Source: Sandaracinus amylolyticus (GTDB taxonomy: Bacteria; Myxococcota_A; Polyangia; Polyangiales; Sandaracinaceae). Taken from it: a stretch of 64,000 nucleotides of DNA. Positions 42,086 through 51,560 of the stretch are shown one piece after another. The notes under the pieces are model-generated. The model worked only from the letters and a program-made list of their open reading frames with translations, was not told the DNA's origin and made no database searches. A program made the translations under genes and the position numbers. Within the stretch, counting starts at the first letter, position 1; every line of letters begins with the position of its first letter. Location of the stretch: NCBI RefSeq assembly GCF_021631985.1, contig NZ_CP070225.1, forward strand, positions 10,292,001-10,356,000, read 5' to 3'.

Positions 42086-43030
42086 ATGGCTCCGCTCGCG
42101 CTGGTCTGGATGCGGCGCATCGCGCTCGGACTCCCGCTGGTCGCGGGCCCGCTCGTCGTATCGGGCTGTGATGGCGACGCGCCGACGTCGGGCGGATGTG
42201 GGCAGACCACGCGGACGTTCGCGCTCGACGAGCGGGACGGCGGGGTGGACGCGACGACGTGTCTCGCGCTGTGCGACGAGCTCGGCGCGACGGACATCCC
42301 GGCGGGCGGGCGCGTGAGCGAGTGCGACGTGCTCCTCGTCGATGGCGGCCAGACGCTCGTCTGCACGGTGGACCGGTTCTGTCGTGGTCGGCCGCCTGCG
42401 GGGCTCCTCGCGGCGCGCGCCGAGGTCACCAGCGAGATCGGCGCGTACCTCGCGCGCGCGGCGCACCTCGAGCGTGCATCGGTGCCCGCGTTCCTCGACC
42501 TCGCGCGCGAGCTCGAGCTCCACGGCGCACCGGCGCCGATGATCTCGGCGGCGCGGTGCTCGGCGATCGAAGAGGCGCGGCATGCGCGCGCGATGGATCG
42601 GCTCGCGTCGCGCGAAGGAGCGATCGTCGCGCCGGTCGAACGTGTGGCCGGTGGGCCCCGCTCGCTGCGCGAGCTCGCGATCGACAACGCCGTGCACGGA
42701 TGCGTCGGCGAGGCGCACGCTGCGCTCGTCGCGTGGGCCCAGTCGCGCGCGGCCCGCGATCCCGAGGTACGTCGTGCACATGCGGAGATCGCGCGGGACG
42801 AGGCGCGTCACGCGCTGCTCTCGATCGCGCTCGACACATGGGCGCGCGAGCGACTCCCGGCGCGTGATCGACGTGTGCTCGAGGACGTGCGTCGCGACGC
42901 GGCGAGCGCACTGGTGCGCGACGCCGAGGTCGAGCCTTCGCACGCGATGCGCGACGTGCTCGGCATGCCGGACGCGACGCGCGCGGTCGACGTCGCACGG
43001 GCTCTGGAGGAGACCTCCGAATGCGTCTGA
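42086..43030 (+). CDS. ferritin-like di-iron lipoprotein
   Basis: A 314-residue protein with a lipoprotein signal (LPLVAGPLVVSGC) and a Cys-rich spacer. The four-helix ferritin-like core has the ligand pairs of a di-iron site: EIGAYLARAAHLERASVPAF (Glu), IEEARHARAMDRL (ExxH), AVHGCVGEAHAAL (Glu) and ARDEARHALLSIAL (ExxH). Such lipoproteins could act as ferroxidase or peroxide-handling surface or periplasmic proteins, but the substrate is unknown. The ATG has a strong site (AGGAGGG). The last ten bases overlap the start of the next gene, and the ribosome site of that gene lies in its coding end inside a small hairpin. Confidence 0.85.
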   Translation: MAPLALVWMRRIALGLPLVAGPLVVSGCDGDAPTSGGCGQTTRTFALDERDGGVDATTCLALCDELGATDIPAGGRVSECDVLLVDGGQTLVCTVDRFCRGRPPAGLLAARAEVTSEIGAYLARAAHLERASVPAFLDLARELELHGAPAPMISAARCSAIEEARHARAMDRLASREGAIVAPVERVAGGPRSLRELAIDNAVHGCVGEAHAALVAWAQSRAARDPEVRRAHAEIARDEARHALLSIALDTWARERLPARDRRVLEDVRRDAASALVRDAEVEPSHAMRDVLGMPDATRAVDVARALEETSECV

Positions 43031-43512
43031 TGCTCGCTTCGGCGCTCGCGATCGCGCTCCTGGCCGCACCGAGCGCGGCGAGCGCGTGCTCGTTCGTCGG
43101 CCCGCCTCCACCGCCGCCGCCCGATCACAGCGAGCTCCACTGGGGCGTCGCGTTCGGCGTGGGGAGCGCGATCGAGCTCACCGTGATCGGCGCCCAGATC
43201 GCGATGGGCAACGAGATGTTCCCCGACTGGGCGGCGGCGCTCGAGCTCTCGCTCGGGATCGCCCAGAGCGTGGCCGCGCCGCTCGTCGTCTTCGGCGTGG
43301 CGTCCCAGGGCGTCGACTCGTGCAGCTCGGGCTCGAACAACATGGACGAAGCGGCGATCGCCGGGGGCTTCCTGCTCTTCGCCGGAGGCTGGCTCATCGC
43401 GCACGCGATCTGGAGCTTCGCGGACGGCCCGATCGACGTGGAGCCCACGGTGATGCCCAGCGTGTCGTTCGATCGCGACGCGGTCGCGCTGCACGTGCTC
43501 GGCACGTTCTGA
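43021..43512 (+). CDS. secreted three-helix membrane protein, paralogue 1
   Basis: A 163-residue protein with a signal (MRLMLASALAIALLAAPSAA) and a Pro-rich start (PPPPPPPDH). Three hydrophobic helices follow: AFGVGSAIELTVIGAQIAM, LGIAQSVAAPLVVFGVA and AGGFLLFAGGWLIAHAIW. The tail reads PTVMPSVSFDRDAVALHVLG. It starts ten bases inside the ferritin-like gene with GGAGGAG upstream. A near-identical paralogue follows. No family is recognised; the coupling suggests the paralogues work with the ferritin-like lipoprotein. Confidence 0.82.
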   Translation: MRLMLASALAIALLAAPSAASACSFVGPPPPPPPDHSELHWGVAFGVGSAIELTVIGAQIAMGNEMFPDWAAALELSLGIAQSVAAPLVVFGVASQGVDSCSSGSNNMDEAAIAGGFLLFAGGWLIAHAIWSFADGPIDVEPTVMPSVSFDRDAVALHVLGTF

Positions 43513-43531
43513 CGCCGCGAAGAGCACCGAA

Positions 43532-44032
43532 ATGAACGTCAGCCACACGATGCTGGTCCCTGCGCTCGCGCTCGCGCTGCTCGCCGCGCCGAGCTCCGCG
43601 CACGCATGCCGGCTCGTCACGACGCCTCCACCTCCACCGGCCGATCACATCGAGCTCCACTGGGGCATTGCGTTCGGCGTCGGCAGCGCGGTCGAGCTCA
43701 CGTTGATCGGCACCCAGATCGCGATGGGCGACCAGATGTTCCCCGACTGGGCGGCGGCGCTCGAGCTCTCGCTCGGGACCGCGCAGAGCGTCGCGGGGAT
43801 CGTGCTGATGCTGGCGCCGGTACCGCCGGGGTCCGAGTCGTGCGACCCGGACGAGAGCACCGGCGACGAGAGAATGCTCGCCGCGGCCTTCCTCGCCGGC
43901 ATCGGAGGCTGGCTCATCGCGCACGCGTTCTGGAGCTTCGGCGACGGACCGCTCGACGAGTCCCCGACCGTGATGCCCAGCGTCGCGTTCGATCGCGACG
44001 CGGTCGTGCTGCACGTGCTCGGCACGTTCTGA
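43532..44032 (+). CDS. secreted three-helix membrane protein, paralogue 2
   Basis: A 166-residue paralogue of the preceding gene, 19 bases downstream. Over the DH to QSVA block about 84% of residues are identical (43 of 51 by eye). Both share ELHWG, QIAMG, MFPDWAAALELSLG and SFDRDAV or AFDRDAV. The N-terminal signal and the Cys-containing middle (SCDPDEST here, SCSSGSNN in copy 1) are the most divergent parts. A tandem duplication is clear. Its ribosome site is weak. After its stop the palindrome TGACCCGGGTCA (44030-44041) overlaps the TGA and is followed by TTTT, a possible weak terminator. Confidence 0.82.
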   Translation: MNVSHTMLVPALALALLAAPSSAHACRLVTTPPPPPADHIELHWGIAFGVGSAVELTLIGTQIAMGDQMFPDWAAALELSLGTAQSVAGIVLMLAPVPPGSESCDPDESTGDERMLAAAFLAGIGGWLIAHAFWSFGDGPLDESPTVMPSVAFDRDAVVLHVLGTF

Positions 44033-44164
44033 CCCGGGTCATTTTCGCCGACGCAATCGGGAGCTTCCCCGACACGCGCGCATCGCGATCGATCGCATCG
44101 CGTGGGACCTGCTCGCGTTACCCTCTCGCCGAACGTGAGCACGCTCGCGTCGCGGAGGAAGAAC

Positions 44165-47100
44165 GTGCAGCACGACCGGTCCCGCCTCGTCTCGCTCGCG
44201 CTGGTTGCGCTCGCGCTCTCGCTCGCCGGCTGCGGCGCGAGCTACTTCCGGGCGCCGTTCCGGAACGCGGCAGGCGCGCCGTCCGACGACGAGCGCCGGG
44301 AGCGTCTCGCGCTCGGCGCGATCGATCCCGACCTCGCGACCGACCCGCCGAGCGAGGTCGCGCGCCTGCGCCGCATCGCCGCGCTCGAGGCGCGCCTCGG
44401 CAACCACGGCCTCGCGATCGAGGCGACGCTGCGCGCGCTGCAGGTCGCCCGCGCGAACGCGACGCTCGCGCCGGAGGCCGAGCGCGATCGAGCGCGACGC
44501 CTCCACGTCGAGGTGCGCGACGAGGCGCTCGCATACGCCGAGCGCACCGGGAGCCTCGAGCTCGCGCTCGAAGCGGTGGGGCGCGGCGATCCCGGTCGCG
44601 CGCGCGACCTGATCGCGCGCCTCGTGTGGGTGCGTGCCGACGCGGGCGGATCGCTCGAGGGGCTGGTGCTCGCCGATCCTCTGGTCCGCGCGCTCGACGA
44701 TGCGGCGCGACTCGACTTCGAGCGCCTCGGCGCGGAGCTCCCGGGCGAGCCGCTGCCGATCGATCGCATCGCGCGGTTCGGGTCGCGCGCCCTGCCGGCG
44801 CTCGCGCGTCGCCTCCGCGAGGCCGCGCGCCGCGACGACGCCGCCCAGGTGCAGGCGCTGGCCCGCGCGATCCGCGAGATCGATCGCTGGGACCCGATGG
44901 CCCGCGCGATCGTGCACCTCGCGGAGGCCGGCCATGCCGAGCTCGCCGTCGACGTGGTCGGCAGCGCCGATGCCGCGGGGCACGGGCTCGCCGTGGCCCG
45001 GCTCGAGCGTGCCCGCCGGGCGGATCCCGACGACGCGTCGATCGCGATCGGCCTCGCGCTGCACTGCCTCGGGCTGCGCCTGCACGGTGACGCGCTCGAG
45101 CTCGCGCGCGACGCGCTCCCGCACGCGCGGAACGACGACGAGCGGAAGACCGCGACGTTGATCGCCGGCCTCGCGTCGACGATCGACGGCGACGGCGGTG
45201 CGATCGCGGACTGGGAGCTCGAGCACGATCGCGAGCACCGATCGATCGCGGTCGCGCGCGCGATCGCGCCGCTGCGATCGATGCCCGGCGTGAGCGAGGC
45301 GCTCCGCGATCGGGCGCGGTGGGCGGCGCGGACGCTCGTCGCGGCGGGCGTCGCGACGCCGACGCTGGTGCTCGAGGTCGCGCTCGACGGGGACGCTCCG
45401 AACGAGCTGCGCGAGCGGGCGATCGACGCGCTGTGGACCGTCGATCGCGGCGCGGCGCGCGTGGCGGCGCAGTGCGCGGCGCAGCGGACCGAGCGCGAGG
45501 CGTGCGAGGCGCGGCTCGTGGTGCTGAGCGAGGACGCATGGCGCGGTGGGCTCACGCCGGAGGGCGAGGTCCCGGACCTCGACGAGGCGTCGCTGCCGGC
45601 GATCGAGCTCGCGGTCGACGACGCACGGCTCGGGGCGACCGCCGAGTGGATCGAGTCGGCCTCGCGCTCGCGGCTCTCGCTGGCGCCGCGCTGGGTGCGC
45701 GCGCGCATCGTGCTCGCGGCGCGACAGGGCGACGTGGGCGGCGCGCGGATGCAGCTCGAGAGCGACGGTGCGCTGCTCACCGGCGCGACGCGGATCGCGC
45801 TCGCGGCGTGGCTCGACGATCTCTCCGCGGGTCGCGAGGTCGCGCTCTCGGATCTCGCCGAGGCGCTGGCGCTCGGGCCCGCGCTCACGCGCTTCGGGAC
45901 CCCGCCGGTCGATGCACCGCGCGTGACCGCGCCTTCGATCACCGGCGACACCGACCGGCTCGTCGCGGCGGATCGCCACCTCGCGTACGACACGTGGCGC
46001 GCCGCGGCGCCCGCCGCGCTGCGCGTGCTGCTCGAGCGCGCGGCCGATCACGACGGCGCAGTGATCGCGGGCTGGATGGGCGCGGCGATCGAGCGCGACG
46101 CGCGCGAGCGAGGCGCGTCCGCGAGCGAGCTCGCGCAGGTGGCGGAGCGCGCGCAGGCGCTCGCGCCGGGGAGCGCCGTCGCGCTCTTGCTCGATGCCCT
46201 GCGCCGCCGCGCCGAGGGCGATCCCGGCGCGGCCCGCGACACGCTGGCCCGCGCGCTCGTGCTCGCACCGACCGCGCCGATGCTGCAGCGGCGATGGATC
46301 GAGGCGTGGGGCGAGGCCGAGCCCGATGCGCCGGCGGAGCGGGCGCGCGCGGTGCTCCTCGCGATCGATCCGCTCGGGCTCTCGCCCGCGCTGGTGAGCG
46401 AGCAGGCCGCGCAGGTGGCCGACCTCGCCGATCTCTACGGCGCGCCGACGCGCGACGGATACCTCGAGTTCGTGGCGCGTGGTGGGCCGCGCATCGCGCG
46501 CGTGCCCGGCGCGTGGGAGGCGATCGAGGCGGCGCTCCGGCACCGCATCGCGCAGGGTCCGGGTGAGGAGGCGCCGAGCGCGAGCGCGATGCTCGCGCTG
46601 GTGGAGAGCTCGCCCGCGTCGCCGTCGCGGCGGCGATGGCTGGTGCGTCTGCGCGTGCTGGTCGGTGACGGCGAGGGCGCGCTCGCCGCGGCGGACGCGG
46701 GCGCCTCGACGCGCGCGCGGGTGCGCGACGATCGCCCGCTCGCGCCGCACGATCGATTGCGTGCGCTCGCGAGGGCGCGCGGTGCGATCGACGAGCGGCT
46801 CGCATGGCGGCTCGTCGCGGCGGACGCGCTCGATCGGCAGGAGCCCGACGTGCTCGCGCGGCTGCGAACGCTCGCGGAGCACCACCCCGAGCTCGACGCG
46901 CTGGCGTGCAGCGAGCACGCGCGCCTCCTCGGGCACACTGCTGCGCTCCCGACGTGCCTGCGGGCGTGGCGCCGCGGGCACGATCCCGTCGTCGCGGCGC
47001 TGCTCGCCGACGCGGTGACCGAGGTACCGCGCGCGGCGCGCGCTGCGGGGCTCGAGCCCGAGGCGTTCTTCGCGGAGGCGCGCGACGCCATGGGCGACGC

Positions 47101-50100
47101 GCTGCCCGGGGCCGTGTTGCACCGCGAGGCGGTGTTCCGGGCGCAGCGCGGGGAGCGCGACGAGGCGATCGCCGCCGAGCTCGAGGCCCAGGCGCGCGGA
47201 TGGCTGCCCGACGGATGGGAGCGCGATCCGACGCGCCGTCCGCCGGCCGGTCTGCTGCTGCGGGCCCAGCGCGCGCGGACCGCGGCCGATCAGTGGCAGG
47301 AGCTCGCGGCGCTCGCGCTCGCCGAGGCGCGGGTGCGGGCGGCCAAGCTCTACGCGGACGCGGCGGTGCGCGCGATGGAGGGTGCGCCCGCGGAGCAGCT
47401 CGAGAGGGTGTACGAGCTGCGCGATCTCGTCGGATGGGCGGAGCGCGATCTCGCGGACGGGCACCTCGACGCGGCCGGCGTGGACACGTTCGAGCGCGCG
47501 CGGCGGAGCGGGTTCGCGGGCGAGGAGATCGCGGCGCTCGCGAGCGAGCATCCCGACTCGGCGCTCGCTGCGTACGGCGCGGCGGTGCGGGCGGTGCGCA
47601 CGGGCCGGCGCGACGAGGCGCTGCGGCTCGCGGAGGTCGCGCTGCGCGACGTGGCGCGGCCCACGATGATCGCGGCGATCGCGGGCATCGCGGACGAAGA
47701 GGGGCTCGTGGCGATGCGCGAGCGGGCGCGGGCCAGCGTGCCCGACGATCCGCGGATCGAGCGCGAGAGCGCGGCGCCCCCGGTGGTGGTCGCGAGCGCT
47801 CCGGCGGCGACGCAGGAGCCGGTGCGCGCCGCGAGCGATGGCGACGAGCGATGCCCGCTCGCGCGCGAGCTGCGTGCGGCCGGGTCGGCGGAGGCACGCG
47901 ACGCGCTGCTGCGGGATGCGTACGTGGCCGCGAGCGATGCGGGTGAGCGCGAGCGAATCCTCGCGTGCGCGGGCACCGCGACGGCGAGCGCCCGTGCGAC
48001 CACCGAGGAGCCTCGGGTCGCGCGCGCCGCGCCGAGCGAGCGCCCCACCGAGCGCGCGGTGGCCGTCTCCGAGCGAGCTGCCACGGCCGACCCGGACCGC
48101 GCCGAGCGCGCGACGTCCGCCGAGCGGACGGCCGAGCCCGCTGCATCACGCGAGACCGTCGCGCCGGTGGAGCCCGCCGAGCGCACTGCGCCCGCCCAGC
48201 ACGCCGCGGCGGCGGAGCGCCCCGAGCGCACTGCGCCCGCGGAGCGCGCCGAGCCCATCGAGCGCGCCGCGCCCACCCAGCGAGCTGCGTCGGCCGAGAG
48301 CACGGCCGCAGCCGAGCGCGCCGCTGCCGCCGCGAGCCAGGAGCTCGTCGAAGAAGCGGCACGCCGGGCCGTCGAGTCGGAGCGCCGGGCCGCCGAGGCC
48401 GAGCGTCGTCGCCGCGAGGCCGAGGCGCGCCTCGCGGAGGCCGAGCGCCGGGCTGCCGAGTCGGAGCGCCGCGCGCTCGATGCGCGTCCTCGCCCCGCCG
48501 CCGCCGATCCCGACGCGATCGGCGAAGCCGAGCCGGACGAGCGCGCCGCCGACGCTGCACGCCGCCTCGCCGAGGCCGAGCGTCGCGCGCTCGAGGCCGA
48601 GGCGCGCGCGGAGCGCGCCGAACGCGCCGCGATGGAGGAAGCGCGCCGCACGGTGATCGCAGCGCGCGCCGCTGCCCAGATCGCCACGGCTCGCCCCGAG
48701 GCCGCCCCGCCGCCGCGGGTCGCTGCGGCAGCCGAGCCCCCGCCGCCCGCGACGCCCGACGCCGCGCTCGCTCCCGTTGCGCCGGCGTCGGAGCCGCCGG
48801 TCGACGTGATCGCCGTCGCGCCCGCGGCGGTCGCCGCCGTTCCTCCCGCGGACGACGCGGCCGACGCGGGAGTCGCCGCTCCGCCCGTCGTCGCCGAAAC
48901 CGCTGCTGCCACCGAGCCCGCCGCCGCGCCGCCGACCGCCGAGTCGGGGATCCGCGTGCTCGCTCAGCTTCCCCCGCTGCCACCGCCGCCCGTCGCGTCG
49001 AGCGAAGCGCCCCCGACGCCGAGCGCTCCGCCCGTCGCGGTCGTGCCGCCCAGCGATCCGAGCCCCGATCCCGACGCGCGCCAGCGCGCCGCCGCCGCCG
49101 AGGTCGCCGCTGCGGAGTCGGAGCGCCGTGCCGTCGAGGACACCGCGCGTCTCGCCGATGCCCAGGAGCGCGCCGCCCTGGCCGAGCAGCGCGCCAGCGC
49201 GTCGGGCGAGCTCACCTCGCACGCCGATGCGCAGGCCCTCGCCGCCGAACGCCAGGTGCTCGAGGCCGAGGCGCGCGCGATCGAGGCCGAGCGTCGCGCC
49301 GCCGACGCAGCCCACCGCGCCGCGGCCGAAGCGCTCCGCACCGCCGAGCAGACCGAGCGCGTTGCCGAGCCCACGCCCGCGAGCGCCGCATCGCCGGAGC
49401 CGCAGCCGCAGCCTTCGGCGCAGCACGGCGGCCTCGGCCTCGCGGCGCTGCTCGACGCCGATCCTCGCGCCCATCGTCGCGGCGTCGCGCTCGCGATGGT
49501 CGATCCCGAGGGCGCGCTGCGCGCCGCGCGCGACGTCCTCGCGCGTCCGCCCGCCACCCGCGCGGCCGAGCTCCCCTATGCGAGCGTCCAGGTGCTGGTC
49601 GGGCTGCCCCAGGACGCTCGCCGCACGCTCGCCGACGAGCTGATGCAGCGCACCGACGGGCCTCGCCTCCCGCTGATCGCGCTCGCCGCCGAGCGCATCC
49701 AGCCCGGCACCGTCGATCCTGCGCTCCTCGGTCGCGCCATCCAGAGCGGTCCCACCGCGCTCGCGATCGAGGCGGTGCGCGCCCACGACCTGCGCGCGCC
49801 GGCCGCCGAGCTCGACATGATGCGCTCGCGCCTCGACGCCATGCAGCCCTCGGCCGAGCCGCTCGACGGCGCGCTGGTGGCGGCGCTCGTCCACGCGCTC
49901 GCCGCCGCGGGTGATCCCCAGGACCGCTCGCGCCTCGAGCGCGCGCCCTCGCTGGTCGCCGGCGCGCCGGTCCTGCTCGCCGCGATCTCCCGCGACGTCG
50001 CGCTCCATCGCGCCGGATCGGCGCGGGGGCGCGTCACCGACCCCGAGGTCGAGCGCGCCCGGCGCGCGCGCCGCCCGAGCGAGCTCTCGACCGCTGCGAT

Positions 50101-51505
50101 CACGCTGCTCGCGAGCGAGCCGCTGCCGCGCGTGCTCACCGGCTCGTACTGGCGCCACGCGCGCATCAGCCAGCCCGCCGGCTTCACCGCGGCGCTGCGC
50201 TCGGGCCCGCTCGCACCGATCGCGACTGCGGCCGGCAACGGCAGCGGCGTCGATCTCGAGCGCCCCATCGAGTGCGCGATCGCCGACTCCGGCGAGCGCT
50301 CGTGGGTGTGCGTCGCGCACGTGCAGGACGCCGATCGTGTGCGCGCGTCCCTCGCCGAGCCGGCGTCCAGCGCCGCCGCGGCCGCGCGCCTGCCGCTCGA
50401 CGTCGCGGTCCTCGCGGGCGAGCTCGCCGCGCTCGCGGGCCCGGCGCCGCTGGTCGTGGATGCGCTCCTCGATGCGCCCGGCGCCGGCGGCACCGGCGAG
50501 ATCGTGATCGCCGAGCGCGCGCGCGCCGAGGTCGATCTCGGAGGCGTGGGCATCGAGCGCTACGCGACCGTCGAGCGGCGCGAGAACGGCGCGACCGACG
50601 TCCGTCTCACCCACGTGCTCTTCACCGGCGATCGCGTCGTGCTCTTCGGCGACGAGGAGATCGCGCGCGCCGTGCTCTCGACGCCGCCCCGCGCGAACCG
50701 ATCGCTCGCCGGCTCGTCGCGCCTGCGCCGGCTCGAACGGAGCTGGACCGCCGGCCCGGTGCTCCAGCTCGCGACGCTCGACTGGCGCAGCGCGCGCGAG
50801 CTGCCGCTGACGGCCCGTCGTGACTCGACGCTCGAGGTCCGCCCCGAGGGCGGCGCGCTCGTGGTCACGATGCGCTCGCCGTATCGCGAGCCGCGTCGCG
50901 ACATCGTGCCGCTCGAGGGCATGCTGCCCGAGGGCGCGATCGCGCGCTTCGCGCTCGCCTCGCACGCCGCGCGCGCGCCGCGGCGCCGTCCGGGCGCGGT
51001 GCAGCTGCCCGCGGATCGCGCCGCGCTCGGCCGCCTCGTGCTGCGCGAGACCGAGCAGATCGCGTTCGCGTGGATGCCCGCGGCGGGCGAGGGCGCGTGG
51101 GATCGCTGGGTCGCGATCGGAGAAGGCGCGCGGATCGACGGCGCGCTCGCGGGAGCCGGGCTCGCGCGGGGCGACGCGAACGTGCGCGAGATCGGCGGTG
51201 GGTTCGCGGCCCGGCGCGGCGCGCGCTGGATCGTCGGAGCCCGCGAGGACGACGTGCGAGCGGCGCTCGCGCGCCCCGAGACCACCGGGGATCGCGCCTC
51301 GACGGAGCGCGGCTCGGGCGCGATCGACGGCGATCGGGCCGCGAGCGTGCTCGCCGACATCGCGCGTGGCGTGCCCGAGACCGACGCGCGGCGCGGAGCG
51401 CTCGACGAGCTCGCGCGGCGGGTCGGGCGCGCGCACGGCGTCTCGTATCGCGCGCGCGCCGAGGGTCGCGAGCTCGTCGTGGAGCTGCGCGCCGGCGCGC
51501 CGTAG
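44165..51505 (+). CDS. 2,446-residue lipoprotein with helical repeats and long disordered linker
   Basis: A giant lipoprotein. The start is a GTG at 44165 with GGAGGA six bases upstream; the signal SLALVALALSLAGC places the lipidated Cys near residue 21. Residues 30-1200 are TPR-like helical hairpins (for example LRRIAALEARLGNHGLAIEA). Residues 1215-1760 are a low-complexity Ala/Glu/Arg/Pro stretch with phrases such as EAERRRREAEARLAEAERRA, probably coiled coil plus linker. Residues 1760-2446 are a globular domain with a possible Ig/beta part (VGIERYATVERRENGATDV). No catalytic motif is seen. A surface scaffold is the broad guess. Palindrome B begins six bases beyond its TAG. Confidence 0.82.
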   Translation: MQHDRSRLVSLALVALALSLAGCGASYFRAPFRNAAGAPSDDERRERLALGAIDPDLATDPPSEVARLRRIAALEARLGNHGLAIEATLRALQVARANATLAPEAERDRARRLHVEVRDEALAYAERTGSLELALEAVGRGDPGRARDLIARLVWVRADAGGSLEGLVLADPLVRALDDAARLDFERLGAELPGEPLPIDRIARFGSRALPALARRLREAARRDDAAQVQALARAIREIDRWDPMARAIVHLAEAGHAELAVDVVGSADAAGHGLAVARLERARRADPDDASIAIGLALHCLGLRLHGDALELARDALPHARNDDERKTATLIAGLASTIDGDGGAIADWELEHDREHRSIAVARAIAPLRSMPGVSEALRDRARWAARTLVAAGVATPTLVLEVALDGDAPNELRERAIDALWTVDRGAARVAAQCAAQRTEREACEARLVVLSEDAWRGGLTPEGEVPDLDEASLPAIELAVDDARLGATAEWIESASRSRLSLAPRWVRARIVLAARQGDVGGARMQLESDGALLTGATRIALAAWLDDLSAGREVALSDLAEALALGPALTRFGTPPVDAPRVTAPSITGDTDRLVAADRHLAYDTWRAAAPAALRVLLERAADHDGAVIAGWMGAAIERDARERGASASELAQVAERAQALAPGSAVALLLDALRRRAEGDPGAARDTLARALVLAPTAPMLQRRWIEAWGEAEPDAPAERARAVLLAIDPLGLSPALVSEQAAQVADLADLYGAPTRDGYLEFVARGGPRIARVPGAWEAIEAALRHRIAQGPGEEAPSASAMLALVESSPASPSRRRWLVRLRVLVGDGEGALAAADAGASTRARVRDDRPLAPHDRLRALARARGAIDERLAWRLVAADALDRQEPDVLARLRTLAEHHPELDALACSEHARLLGHTAALPTCLRAWRRGHDPVVAALLADAVTEVPRAARAAGLEPEAFFAEARDAMGDALPGAVLHREAVFRAQRGERDEAIAAELEAQARGWLPDGWERDPTRRPPAGLLLRAQRARTAADQWQELAALALAEARVRAAKLYADAAVRAMEGAPAEQLERVYELRDLVGWAERDLADGHLDAAGVDTFERARRSGFAGEEIAALASEHPDSALAAYGAAVRAVRTGRRDEALRLAEVALRDVARPTMIAAIAGIADEEGLVAMRERARASVPDDPRIERESAAPPVVVASAPAATQEPVRAASDGDERCPLARELRAAGSAEARDALLRDAYVAASDAGERERILACAGTATASARATTEEPRVARAAPSERPTERAVAVSERAATADPDRAERATSAERTAEPAASRETVAPVEPAERTAPAQHAAAAERPERTAPAERAEPIERAAPTQRAASAESTAAAERAAAAASQELVEEAARRAVESERRAAEAERRRREAEARLAEAERRAAESERRALDARPRPAAADPDAIGEAEPDERAADAARRLAEAERRALEAEARAERAERAAMEEARRTVIAARAAAQIATARPEAAPPPRVAAAAEPPPPATPDAALAPVAPASEPPVDVIAVAPAAVAAVPPADDAADAGVAAPPVVAETAAATEPAAAPPTAESGIRVLAQLPPLPPPPVASSEAPPTPSAPPVAVVPPSDPSPDPDARQRAAAAEVAAAESERRAVEDTARLADAQERAALAEQRASASGELTSHADAQALAAERQVLEAEARAIEAERRAADAAHRAAAEALRTAEQTERVAEPTPASAASPEPQPQPSAQHGGLGLAALLDADPRAHRRGVALAMVDPEGALRAARDVLARPPATRAAELPYASVQVLVGLPQDARRTLADELMQRTDGPRLPLIALAAERIQPGTVDPALLGRAIQSGPTALAIEAVRAHDLRAPAAELDMMRSRLDAMQPSAEPLDGALVAALVHALAAAGDPQDRSRLERAPSLVAGAPVLLAAISRDVALHRAGSARGRVTDPEVERARRARRPSELSTAAITLLASEPLPRVLTGSYWRHARISQPAGFTAALRSGPLAPIATAAGNGSGVDLERPIECAIADSGERSWVCVAHVQDADRVRASLAEPASSAAAAARLPLDVAVLAGELAALAGPAPLVVDALLDAPGAGGTGEIVIAERARAEVDLGGVGIERYATVERRENGATDVRLTHVLFTGDRVVLFGDEEIARAVLSTPPRANRSLAGSSRLRRLERSWTAGPVLQLATLDWRSARELPLTARRDSTLEVRPEGGALVVTMRSPYREPRRDIVPLEGMLPEGAIARFALASHAARAPRRRPGAVQLPADRAALGRLVLRETEQIAFAWMPAAGEGAWDRWVAIGEGARIDGALAGAGLARGDANVREIGGGFAARRGARWIVGAREDDVRAALARPETTGDRASTERGSGAIDGDRAASVLADIARGVPETDARRGALDELARRVGRAHGVSYRARAEGRELVVELRAGAP

Positions 51506-51510
51506 GGCCT

Positions 51511-51560
51511 GTCGAAAAATTCGGCTCGCCCGCCGGCGGGACGAGCACTCCGGCAGGGAG
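51511..51560 (-). repeat. extragenic palindrome copy B (short), probable hrpB terminator
   Basis: On the minus strand, immediately after the hrpB TGA: CTCCCTGCCGGAGTGCTCGT, then CCCGCCGGCGGGCGAGCCGA and ATTTTTCGAC. GCTCG-CCCGCC pairs with GGCGGG-CGAGC with one bulge, giving an 11-pair stem followed by five T: a textbook intrinsic terminator for hrpB. The minus-strand lead sequence is nearly identical to copies A and C. It lies between convergent genes. Confidence 0.82.

Noticed and set aside
48146-51436. A 1,096-residue minus-strand open frame inside the large lipoprotein gene
   Set aside because: Composition is Arg/Gly/Ala/Asp-rich with no motif; the plus-strand gene has a signal peptide, ribosome site and consistent third positions.
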